From the NCBI GenBank assembly GCA_900299005.1, contig OMID01000080.1, positions 1 to 36,452 of the forward strand: DNA of 36,452 nt, read 5' to 3'. Made by a program: the position numbers and the translations under genes. How positions within the stretch are numbered: the first letter of the stretch is position 1; every line of letters starts with the position of its first letter. Below are positions 7,661-14,790 of this stretch, one piece after another. The DNA is from Oxalobacteraceae bacterium (GTDB lineage: Bacteria > Pseudomonadota > Gammaproteobacteria > Burkholderiales > Burkholderiaceae_D). The notes beneath the pieces were generated by a model. It saw nothing but the letters and a program-made list of their open reading frames with translations, was not told where the DNA came from and did not search any database.

Positions 7661-7930
7661 TCAGGCAGCAACACCATGCGCATAGTTGCCCGTCAGGGGG
7701 CGTGCCGCACGCACCGGCGGGGTTTGCTCCAGTTGGTTTATTCTTGCCCGCGCCTGCGCGAGTTCGCGCTCGAGCTCCAGGCAGCGCTGCACCGCGAGGT
7801 AAGGCGCATCGAGCTGACGAGAGAAGGCGACGGCGATCAGTTCGGCCGCCTGGGGATCTCGGTTCACATAGCCGACATGGGTCAGCTTGAGTAAATAGTT
7901 TTCCAGCTGCTTGAGTTCTTGCGTTGTCAT
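7661..7930 (-). CDS. Short DUF2076-like protein
   Basis: 89 residues. The first ~70 match the N-terminal helical part of the DUF2076 family: MTTQELKQLENYLLKL, then RDPQAAELIAVAF, DAPYLAVQRCLELERELAQA and ARINQLE. Full-length family members are roughly 200 residues or more and carry a Gly-rich segment and C-terminus that are absent here; the frame instead ends with an unrelated 20-residue tail. So this is either a naturally short form or the 5' remnant of a longer gene. GGAGAG precedes the ATG at a good distance, so it is probably expressed. Convergent with maiA, divergent from the MFS gene. Function of the family is unknown. Confidence 0.65.
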   Translation of the reverse strand: MTTQELKQLENYLLKLTHVGYVNRDPQAAELIAVAFSRQLDAPYLAVQRCLELERELAQARARINQLEQTPPVRAARPLTGNYAHGVAA

Positions 7931-8075
7931 GCGCTCTCCGACTGTTCTGGATGATGATTCAGACCCTGTCTCTTTGGGCCGATGGCAGCACGGACCGTCT
8001 GTTGCCCTCTGTCGGCACTGTCGTGACTACTGCCGCCTTGCCATCACCTGAAGAGACAACTTGTTATATCCCGAG

Positions 8076-8122
8076 GCAGCCGGCTGCGTTAATCGGCAAA
8101 ACTTTCCGTAACAATTTACGGA
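8076..8122. promoter_or_regulatory. Two dyads upstream of the MFS gene (operator candidates)
   Basis: TCCGTAA-N4-TTACGGA (8105-8122) is a perfect 7-4-7 inverted repeat of the size bound by TetR/MarR-type repressors, 58 bp before the MFS start. Twenty base pairs further up lies the perfect 12-bp palindrome GCAGCCGGCTGC (8076-8087). Both lie in the 250-bp gap shared with the divergent DUF2076-like gene. No regulator gene is adjacent. Confidence 0.45.
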
Positions 8123-8180
8123 TGACGGACACACGCCCGTGGACGGCACGGGCGGGCCTTACAATGCGGGATTGTCATTG

Positions 8181-9413
8181 ATGCTCCCCATGCTCTCTCA
8201 GGCTTTCCTCAGGCTGCTTGTCTACCGCGCCGGCACCACACTGAGTTACCAGATTCTGACGGTAACTGCCGGATGGCATATCTATTCGATAACGCATGAT
8301 GTGCTCAGTCTCGGCCTGCTCGGGCTGGCCGAGGTGCTGCCCTATTTCTGCAGCTCGCTGTTCGCCGGCCACGCGGTGGACGTGCTCTCGAAGCGCCGGC
8401 TGGCCATTGCCGGCTGCCTGTGCCACGTGCTGATTGCCATCGGCATGATTGGCGTGGTGGCATTCGCCGACCACACCGCTGCTGCATCGGCCGGAATCTA
8501 TGCTGCGGTGGGGGTCGCCGGGCTCGCGCGTTCCCTACTCAGGCCCAGCTATCAGGCCATGGTGGTCTGCGTCGTTCAACGAGATCAGCTGGCCAAGGCA
8601 GCCGCTCTGGGTACTGTCGTGTTTGATATCAGTCTGGTCAGTGGACCGATGATGGGCGGCTTGCTGATTGCCGCGACGGGCGTCATGGCAGCGTATATCG
8701 CGACCGGACTCTGTGCGTTGGCAGCGATTGCCGCGCTGCTGACGCTGCGCTACGCAGAGCCCCCCGTAGAGAGCGACGGACTGTCCGTATTTGCCAGCAT
8801 AGGCGAAGGACTGAAGTTCGTGTTCTCCACCCAGATCATGCTCGCTGCCATCACCCTGGATATGTTCGCCGTACTGTTTGGCGGCGCGGTCGCCATCCTT
8901 CCCGCCTTCATCCACGACATCTTGAATGGCAGCCCGGAAAACCTCGGACTGCTCCGGGCGATGCCCGCAGCAGGATCGATCCTCATCAGTCTGTGGCTGA
9001 CTCGGGTGCCTCTGGAGCGCAACTCCGGGAAGATCATGATGCTGTCGGTGGGTGGCTTCGGCGCGGCCACCATCGCATTCGGTCTTTCTGACAGCCTGTG
9101 GCTGGCCGCAGCCTGCTTGTTCTTCACGGGTCTGTTCGATGGCGTCTCTGTCGTGCTGCGGCACACCATTCTTCAGCTGGTAACACCACAGAAAATGCAG
9201 GGTCGCGTTTCCGCAATTAACGGCGTGTTCATCGGTTCGTCCAACGAACTCGGCGCGCTGGAGTCCGGACTGACCGCCAATGTGCTGGGACTGGCACCAT
9301 CGATCATTTTTGGGGGCTGCATGACGCTTGTGGTGGTCGCGATCAGCTGGTTTAGCGCACCACAGCTACGTCGCTTGCATGTCGGCGATCTGCATAAACC
9401 ACCAGATACCTGA
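8181..9413 (+). CDS. MFS exporter (EntS/DHA3-type)
   Basis: Inner-membrane transporter of the major facilitator superfamily, about 410 residues with 10-12 hydrophobic segments; the overall pattern (LLVYRAGTTLSYQ at the start, SLGLLGLAEVLPYF, the loop FAGHAVDVLSKRRL, VGVAGLARSLLRPSYQAM, and MQGRVSAINGVFIGSSNELGAL cut here as MQGRVSAINGVF and GSSNELGALESG) is that of EntS-like drug/siderophore exporters. The GTG at 8139 would add 14 polar residues; the ATG at 8181 puts the first hydrophobic segment at the N-terminus and is preferred. Substrate unknown. A 7-4-7 dyad upstream suggests control by a one-component repressor encoded elsewhere. Confidence 0.88.
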   Translation: MLPMLSQAFLRLLVYRAGTTLSYQILTVTAGWHIYSITHDVLSLGLLGLAEVLPYFCSSLFAGHAVDVLSKRRLAIAGCLCHVLIAIGMIGVVAFADHTAAASAGIYAAVGVAGLARSLLRPSYQAMVVCVVQRDQLAKAAALGTVVFDISLVSGPMMGGLLIAATGVMAAYIATGLCALAAIAALLTLRYAEPPVESDGLSVFASIGEGLKFVFSTQIMLAAITLDMFAVLFGGAVAILPAFIHDILNGSPENLGLLRAMPAAGSILISLWLTRVPLERNSGKIMMLSVGGFGAATIAFGLSDSLWLAAACLFFTGLFDGVSVVLRHTILQLVTPQKMQGRVSAINGVFIGSSNELGALESGLTANVLGLAPSIIFGGCMTLVVVAISWFSAPQLRRLHVGDLHKPPDT

Positions 9414-9721
9414 TCGTCACGACGCGAGATTTGCAATCGTGCATGTCGTGGTGAAAGACGCGTGCGATCACAGCTTGTCCGCCGGGTCACCGCTTGGATT
9501 ACGATGCAGTGCGACATGAATGACATGGGCCCCGCACACGCACCGTTATACGAAAGAAAACAACTCGGTGAATATCGACTATCGCGTCAAATAGGCCTTG
9601 ACTAAAACCTGACACCCTGCAAATCTAGTACGGCCAACTACAGTGCATTGCTTGGCGCACCTCGCATCACGTTGAAGCTAAAACTTACCAATAACAGCTC
9701 GCAATAGGAGGAAAGACCGCA
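9414..9721. other. Gap between MFS gene and cyclase gene
   Basis: 308 bp without a credible gene. It holds the promoter region of the cyclase gene: TTGACT at 9598-9603 resembles a -35 box, with only a weak AAATCT at 9621-9626 as -10. AGGAGG (9706-9711) is a strong ribosome-binding site 10 nt before the cyclase ATG. CACGAC/GTCGTG arms shortly after the MFS stop could form a weak hairpin, without a T-run. Confidence 0.4.
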
Positions 9722-10807
9722 ATGAAAAATATCGCAGTTGCACTCTTGGCTGTTCTGTTCTCGGGCGTTGTGCACGCCCAGGCAATGAACGGTCCCACCG
9801 ATGATTCCGCGCTGAGCTGGGACCCACCCAAGTGGGGCCGTGGCGACCGTGCAGGTAGCGCTAATCACACCAAGAACCCGGCGAACATTGCAAAAGCACT
9901 CGCCACCATCAAGAAGAACAAGTCCATCGCGATCGGCAAGTACTACCACAGCGAAGCGCCTGGCTTTGGTCCTCGCAAATGGAACATGTGGATCCCGGGC
10001 ACACCAACGGGCGGCCCATTCGGCAAGAACGCGCTGATTTACCACGACGAGCTGGTGACCACGCAGATCGGCCAGATCCAGACCCAGTTCGATGGCCCTG
10101 GGCACATCGGCGTCAACACTTCCAAGGGGCCGGTCATGTACAACGGCGTCATCAGCTGGGAAGCGTATGAGCGCGGTGCTGGCGGTCAGGTGATGGGCAT
10201 GGGTCCTCTGGGTGTCGAGCATGTGGGTGAACTGGGCTTCGTCTGCCGGCTGGTGGTCCTCGATGCCGTTGCGTATCGCCAGTCTCAAGGATCGCTGTCG
10301 AAGTCGATGGAAATGCTGCCGATTCCCAAGAAAGCAGGCGACATCGGCATCATCACGGCTGATGACGTGAAAGCCATGGTCAAGGCTGCGGGTATTGCCG
10401 AGATCGGCTCCGGTGATTGCGTGGCATTGCACACCGGTCAGGGCAACACCTGGGGCAATGGCCGCTACAAGTCATTGACCTCAGAGCAGCGTGCAGCTGC
10501 CCGCGCGATGTTCGCCGAGGGTGAGCCAGGGTTCGGTATCAGCGCATGCCGTTACCTCGCTTCGCGTGATATCGCCATGACGCTGGGCGATACTTCGGCC
10601 AATGACGCACAGCCGGGTGGCGAAGAAGAAGGCTATGCCGTTCCCTGCCACACCGAGCTGCAGACACGCCGTGGCATCTGGAATCTTGAGAACGTCGATA
10701 CCGAGTCGCTGGTCAAGACGGGCATCAAGGAAGGCGCCTTTATCTGGGCACCACTGCGGATTATCGGCGCAACCGGTTCTCCGGGTAACCCGATGGTGCT
10801 GTACTAA
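9722..10807 (+). CDS. Exported cyclase-family metal-dependent hydrolase
   Basis: 361-residue member of the cyclase/kynurenine-formamidase-like superfamily with a clear signal peptide (residues 1-19, ending VVHA), so it acts in the periplasm. Family members hydrolyse amide or lactone-type bonds using a metal held by an HxGTHxDxPxH motif. Here the corresponding stretch (118-128) keeps T121, D124, P126 and H128, but both early histidines are glutamine (Q118, Q122), giving QTQFDGPGH. The C-terminal half keeps family features: GDCVALHTGQ, LASRDIAMTLGDTSAND, and NLENVDTESLV. Strong AGGAGG 10 nt upstream, its own terminator downstream, so it is monocistronic. Substrate unknown; metal dependence is uncertain given the motif change. 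Confidence 0.82.
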   Translation: MKNIAVALLAVLFSGVVHAQAMNGPTDDSALSWDPPKWGRGDRAGSANHTKNPANIAKALATIKKNKSIAIGKYYHSEAPGFGPRKWNMWIPGTPTGGPFGKNALIYHDELVTTQIGQIQTQFDGPGHIGVNTSKGPVMYNGVISWEAYERGAGGQVMGMGPLGVEHVGELGFVCRLVVLDAVAYRQSQGSLSKSMEMLPIPKKAGDIGIITADDVKAMVKAAGIAEIGSGDCVALHTGQGNTWGNGRYKSLTSEQRAAARAMFAEGEPGFGISACRYLASRDIAMTLGDTSANDAQPGGEEEGYAVPCHTELQTRRGIWNLENVDTESLVKTGIKEGAFIWAPLRIIGATGSPGNPMVLY

Positions 10808-10836
10808 GACTGATTGCTTCAACTCCGTGAGGTAAA

Positions 10837-10872
10837 GCCGGGGCTGTCCGCAAGGGCAGCACCGGTTTTTTT
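10837..10872 (+). terminator. Rho-independent terminator after the cyclase gene
   Basis: CCGG-G-GCTG and CAGC-A-CCGG arms form a hairpin with one internal mismatch, followed by seven T. It starts 30 nt after the cyclase stop codon. Confidence 0.85.
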
Positions 10873-10995
10873 ATGGCACCCGTTCCGCGGAGACCTCTCG
10901 AAAAAAGCGGCGCGAGGCAGGCGCCTGCTCCATCACCGGCTTAGCGCCCTCTCCCAAAACAGAAATCTTGCGTCGTTTACTTCATCAGCGCTTGC

Positions 10996-11535
10996 CTAGG
11001 GTTTGAGGCGTTCGATCAGGAATAAATACTCAGGCGCGCATACGGGTGCGCAGATCGACACCCATCCCCTGTCGTCGGTGAGAAGACCAAACCATACATC
11101 CATAGAGTCGCCAAGATCATTGGTGGCTTTCAGGCGTATGAGCCGCTTTGGTGGCTGAGCCTGTTTGTAGGAGCGTATCTTGCCGAACTTGTGCTCGTGT
11201 AACTCAGGAATCTGTGCTGAAGAGACTTCTTCTGCGTCCAGTTGTCTGAACAAGCGCATCCCGGCGACCTGCTTCTTGGGTTTGGGAGCAAAGGCCGGTA
11301 TGTAGGGCCGGTCGAAATAGCTGTTCGGGTAGCGCCATTGCCAGTCTGCGGGATTCACGATGAACTGGTCGCACTCCAGACGCGCGAAAGGTTTCAATAG
11401 CTCAGGGAAAGCGCTGGCAAGGTGATTCTCGCAATCGACCTCCTCCTCTTGTGCCTCATGGTTATCCGAATGCGCGAAGCACAGTGCGGGAGCACTCAAA
11501 AGCAGCAACAACAGTGGTTTTATTATTTTTTTCAT
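10996..11535 (-). CDS. Exported protein of unknown function
   Basis: Not recognised. 179 residues with a classical signal peptide (MKKIIKPLLLLLL, cleavage after about residue 21, CFA). The mature part begins with an acidic stretch (EAQEEEVD) and has four cysteines (C35, C55, C162, C166), which could form two disulfides; C162 and C166 sit in CAPVC. The centre is rich in aromatic residues and proline (WQWRYPNSYFDRPYIP). Weak Shine-Dalgarno. It is convergent with the cyclase gene, and 219 bp separate its start from the phasin stop. Likely periplasmic or surface-associated. Confidence 0.7.
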   Translation of the reverse strand: MKKIIKPLLLLLLSAPALCFAHSDNHEAQEEEVDCENHLASAFPELLKPFARLECDQFIVNPADWQWRYPNSYFDRPYIPAFAPKPKKQVAGMRLFRQLDAEEVSSAQIPELHEHKFGKIRSYKQAQPPKRLIRLKATNDLGDSMDVWFGLLTDDRGWVSICAPVCAPEYLFLIERLKP

Positions 11536-11682
11536 GGCGCGACGCTTGCGGTTTACGGTGAGCTCGCCCTGGTCGGCGAACCCTCAGAGCATAACGCAAA
11601 ACGCACGCTCGACGGTGGCACTGGCTGCGGCACTGGAAAACGCCGCAGTAGCTCTCTTCGAACAGGGCGGCAACCCATAAAA

Positions 11683-11712
11683 AAACCGCCCGCCTTTCGG
11701 CGAGCGGTTTTT
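11683..11712 (-). terminator. Terminator of the phasin gene
   Basis: Ten-base-pair stem with one mismatch (ACCGCCCGCC / GGCGAGCGGT, loop TTTC). Read on the minus strand it is followed by seven T, 42 nt after the phasin stop. The plus strand also has a T-run, so it could work both ways. Confidence 0.85.
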
Positions 11713-11754
11713 CCAACGGCAGATAAGAGGCCGATGCGAGAAGGATGCCTGCTA

Positions 11755-12333
11755 TCAGGCTGCGGCCTTCTTGGATTTGGCAGGCTTTGCAGCGGCCGGA
11801 GGCGTAAAGTGGCTGCTCATTTCATGCAGCTGGTCCTGATACTTGTCGTACGCACTCTGGCTGGCCTGCAGGAATTTTGCGTATGCAGCATTCGCATTGG
11901 CGAAGTTTGCCTTGAATGCCTCGACAAAGGTTTCGGTGCCGGCTGGTGCGGTCTTGGTGAGGTCATTGACCAGGGTGTTTACGTTAGCCGCAGCTTCTGC
12001 GACGCGCTCTTGCGCTGCTTTGTTCAGGTCAGCCTGGGCTTTGGAAGCGATGGCAGCCAGATGACGGCTATACGACGCGGCTTTCTCTGCGGCGGGCTGG
12101 GCCTGCGACTGCACAACCACGAAGGCGCTTTGCAGATCTTTGGCTGCCAGCACTTCATGCACGATCGCCGATGCCTCTTCCAGCGATGCTTTGGCAGTAG
12201 CCAGATTCAGCTCGGCCAGCTCGCTAACGCTGTGCAGTGCTTTTTCTGCAAGGTCGGACATGGTATTGAGCTGCGCTTGAACTTGGGTCTTGGTGGCTTT
12301 GGACAGCTGGTCAACGTTTACATTCATGGTCAT
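11755..12333 (-). CDS. phaP: Phasin family protein (PHA granule-associated)
   Basis: Phasins coat intracellular polyhydroxyalkanoate granules and control their number and size. The protein is 192 residues, wholly helical and alanine-rich, with the phasin_2-type pattern in the middle (ELAELNLATAKASLEEA, then YSRHLAAIASKAQADL) and a basic Ala/Lys tail (KPAKSKKAAA) as in many burkholderial phasins. The start at 12333 is chosen over 12393 because AGGAG lies 6 nt before it, and the upstream extension lacks a ribosome-binding site. Strong promoter upstream and terminator downstream make it a single-gene unit, consistent with high expression. Its presence implies the host makes PHA, though no phaC or phaZ is in the window. 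Confidence 0.9.
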   Translation of the reverse strand: MTMNVNVDQLSKATKTQVQAQLNTMSDLAEKALHSVSELAELNLATAKASLEEASAIVHEVLAAKDLQSAFVVVQSQAQPAAEKAASYSRHLAAIASKAQADLNKAAQERVAEAAANVNTLVNDLTKTAPAGTETFVEAFKANFANANAAYAKFLQASQSAYDKYQDQLHEMSSHFTPPAAAKPAKSKKAAA

Positions 12334-12711
12334 GGGTTTCTCCTGGTAGTCGCTAGTGGATGGTTGGTTTTTTATTACTGCCACATGGTGCATCGCAATA
12401 GGCGCATTCTAATGCGGGGGATTGTCATGTCAAGATATATTTTGTGCGTCGCAAAACCTGCTTGACCTTCGCGAATTAGCAAAATGGCCATTCACCGAGT
12501 CGGAAGAGGCTGATTCATCGCCGTTTTGTCCGAAAAACACCGAGTTTGCTCAAACTCAAGCGCAGGTCGGGAGGGCGTGGACGGCCTCGCCAAAGGCCGG
12601 ACGACCATGGGTAAGGGGAAGAAAATCGGCTAGATTACGAGTTTTGCGGAAGCTCACTCTCCGCCCCACGCACAATAACTCCAACAGCCTGGCGCGACCG
12701 AACGACCCGAC
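12334..12711. other. Divergent control region of phasin and BPL_N genes
   Basis: 378 bp with no credible gene. It contains the phasin promoter, the 16-bp dyad GAGTTTG-CT-CAAACTC (12542-12557), and a second small hairpin CGGCCT-N6-AGGCCG (12582-12599). The dyad is 155 bp upstream of the plus-strand start and 125 bp behind the phasin -10 box, so it could serve either gene. Confidence 0.5.
12406..12433 (-). promoter_or_regulatory. Sigma70-type promoter of the phasin gene
   Basis: On the minus strand TTGACA (complement of 12428-12433) is followed after 16 bp by TAGAAT (complement of 12406-12411). The -35 is perfect, the -10 is close to consensus, and transcription would start near 12399, leaving a leader of about 66 nt before the phasin ATG. 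Confidence 0.8.
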
Positions 12712-13368
12712 GTGAAAAAGACGATAGCCATCTTCCTGCATCATCCGTTCTGCTCGATAGAATCGGTCAACGGCGTCATCCAGGCACTTTCATCGAGATA
12801 CAACATCCGCCTCTTCACCAAGCACAAGGTGCCGGACGGTTTTTTTGATGACATCGATATGGTGATCTTTCCCGGAGGCCATGGCGATGCGGGATCTTTC
12901 GATCATCTGCTGCGAGCCAATGTTCACGAGGTAAAAAAATTCCTCAAGCGAGGCGGCCGCTATCTCGGCATCTGTATGGGGGCTTATTGGGCAGACTCCT
13001 ACTACTTCGATATCCTCGAAGATACGCGCGTGGTGCAGTACATCAAACGTCGCACCGCGGATATCCGTTCATCCTACGGCACGACAGTGCCCGTGGTCTG
13101 GCGCGGCGAAGAGCATCGCATGTATTTTTACGATGGTCCGACATTTACCGGTGGCGATTTCGAGAAGGTAGCGACTTACGCTAACGGTGACCCGATGGCC
13201 ATCGTCCAAGGATCCATCGGCCTGATCGGTTGCCACCTCGAGAGCGAGCAGAGCTGGTATCAGAAGAAGTACATGCAGCCTCACTGGCATCATGGCGAGC
13301 AGCACACGATGCTGCTGCAGTATGTCGCAGACTTTCTGCTCGAAGAAACCCAGATGGCCTTGTTCTAG
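12712..13368 (+). CDS. BPL_N-domain protein (class-I amidotransferase-like fold)
   Basis: 218 residues resembling the BPL_N domain, the N-terminal class-I glutamine-amidotransferase-like domain of some biotin ligases, here as a stand-alone protein without ligase domain. FPGGHGDAG (53-61) and the nucleophile-elbow type GGRYLGICMGAYWA (81-94, C88) match the fold, and GCHLES (173-178) supplies H175 and E177 in the place where amidotransferases carry their His-Glu pair. So a Cys-His-Glu triad looks intact, and hydrolase or transferase activity is plausible, substrate unknown. No signal peptide. Starts with GTG and lacks an obvious Shine-Dalgarno. 137 bp before mdtA on the same strand; independent transcription is likely. 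Confidence 0.75.
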   Translation: MKKTIAIFLHHPFCSIESVNGVIQALSSRYNIRLFTKHKVPDGFFDDIDMVIFPGGHGDAGSFDHLLRANVHEVKKFLKRGGRYLGICMGAYWADSYYFDILEDTRVVQYIKRRTADIRSSYGTTVPVVWRGEEHRMYFYDGPTFTGGDFEKVATYANGDPMAIVQGSIGLIGCHLESEQSWYQKKYMQPHWHHGEQHTMLLQYVADFLLEETQMALF

Positions 13369-13505
13369 ATACCGCAGGATTTTGCCACTGCCACGGGGCA
13401 AAGCGAATCACCAGTCCGGGCGCAAGGCTTGCCAAGCTTTTACAATAGGGCCGCCGGGCCACTGCTGGCGGCGTGCGTACTCCTACTTCAACCCTGACCC
13501 GTCTG

Positions 13506-14768
13506 ATGACAGAACACACCATGCCGCCCGATGGCCCGAAAAAACGCTCTCCTGTGATTCCTCTGCTGATCGCGCTGGTTCTTGCCATCGCAGTGGGTGC
13601 GCTGGTCTGGTACCTGCAAACCAAGCGCGAGAGTAGCACCGAAGGTCCGGGCGGTCGCATGTCTCGCCGCCCACCGGTGACGGTTGGGGTGGCAAAGGCC
13701 GAGATGCAAGCTTTCCCGGTGGTGCTCGAAGCGCTCGGCACGGTAACGCCTGTGGCCACGGCGACCGTGCGCGCGCAGGTAGCGGGCGTGCTGCAGCAGG
13801 TATTGTTCAGCGAAGGGCAGTTAGTACAGCGTGGCGAGTTGCTGGCCGTGATCGATCCACGCCCTTTCGACATTGTGCTGATGCAGGCCACCGGACAACT
13901 GAAACGCGATGAAGCACAGCTAGACAATGCGCGCGTCACCGAAAAACGTTACCGCACCCTGCTCGCACAAGACTCGATTGCGCAGCAAGAAGTCGATACC
14001 CAGGCGGCTTTGGTGAGGCAGCTCGAGGGCAGCGTGAATGTGGATCGCGCGGCAGAACGCAGCGCACGACTGAACCTCGAATTCAGTCGCATCGCGGCAC
14101 CGATTTCGGGACGCATCGGTTTGCGCACGGTTGACGTAGGCAACCTGGTCGGCCCCAGCGATGCGAACGGCATCGTCACGATTACCCAGGTCTCGCCGGT
14201 CGATGTTGTCTTCACCCTACCCCAGGATCGCATTCCCGAGCTCAGGGCGGCACTCGTCAACAGCCGGGCGCTCTCGGTGATCGCGCTGGACCGCGTTCGC
14301 TCGACCGAACTGGCCAGCGGTCGTTTTCTGGCACTGGACAATCTGGTCGATCCACAAACCGGCATGGTGCGCGCAAAGGCGCGTTTCGAGAATTCCAAAG
14401 GTCAGCTGTTTCCCAACCAGTTTGTCAACGCGCGCGTGATGCTGCGGTCGATTGACCATGCGATCTCGGTGCCGGTATCCGCGATTCGCAAGGGAGTCCA
14501 GGGTGACTTCGTGTATGTGCTTGATGCCGAGAACAGGACGGTCTCGGTGCGCAATGTGAAGACAGGACTGTCAACTATTGATCGCACGCAGATCGTCTCG
14601 GGGCTGGAGGCAGGCGAGTCGGTGATCACCGAAGGTGCCGATCGTCTCTCTGATGGCGCGAAGGTCAAGCTGCCTGGTGATAAGTCAGCAGGCCCCCAGG
14701 GCGATCCGGGTCGCGAGCGTGGCAAAGGCAAAGCGCACGATCCCAGCCCAGCCCGGGGCAGTCACTGA
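13506..14768 (+). CDS. mdtA: RND efflux periplasmic adaptor (MdtA/MuxA-type)
   Basis: Membrane-fusion protein joining the MdtBC pumps to the outer-membrane channel. About 420 residues: short cytoplasmic tail, one membrane anchor (about residues 15-37, VIPLLIALVLAIAVGALVW), then barrel-sandwich lipoyl halves around RAQVAGVLQQVLFSEGQLV, an alpha-helical hairpin (about 120-180), the second lipoyl half with FSRIAAPISGRIG, and the beta-barrel plus membrane-proximal domains (VPVSAIRKGVQGDFVYVL). The C-terminus is polar and Gly/Lys-rich. A GTG at 13473 would add 11 residues; ATG 13506 is preferred because it starts a normal short tail, with ATG 13521 also possible. First gene of a four-gene operon; 22 nt before mdtB. 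Confidence 0.9.
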   Translation: MTEHTMPPDGPKKRSPVIPLLIALVLAIAVGALVWYLQTKRESSTEGPGGRMSRRPPVTVGVAKAEMQAFPVVLEALGTVTPVATATVRAQVAGVLQQVLFSEGQLVQRGELLAVIDPRPFDIVLMQATGQLKRDEAQLDNARVTEKRYRTLLAQDSIAQQEVDTQAALVRQLEGSVNVDRAAERSARLNLEFSRIAAPISGRIGLRTVDVGNLVGPSDANGIVTITQVSPVDVVFTLPQDRIPELRAALVNSRALSVIALDRVRSTELASGRFLALDNLVDPQTGMVRAKARFENSKGQLFPNQFVNARVMLRSIDHAISVPVSAIRKGVQGDFVYVLDAENRTVSVRNVKTGLSTIDRTQIVSGLEAGESVITEGADRLSDGAKVKLPGDKSAGPQGDPGRERGKGKAHDPSPARGSH

Positions 14769-14790
14769 ACGCTGGCCGCACGCTGATTGA

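Noticed and set aside
12422-12715. 97-residue plus-strand frame between phasin and BPL_N genes
   Set aside because: No ribosome-binding site, overlaps the phasin promoter and the 16-bp dyad, and the translation is not protein-like.
13441-13446. TACAAT as -10 box of the mdtABC operon
   Set aside because: No acceptable -35 box stands 16-18 bp upstream (the region is GGGCGC-like), so the promoter is not supported.
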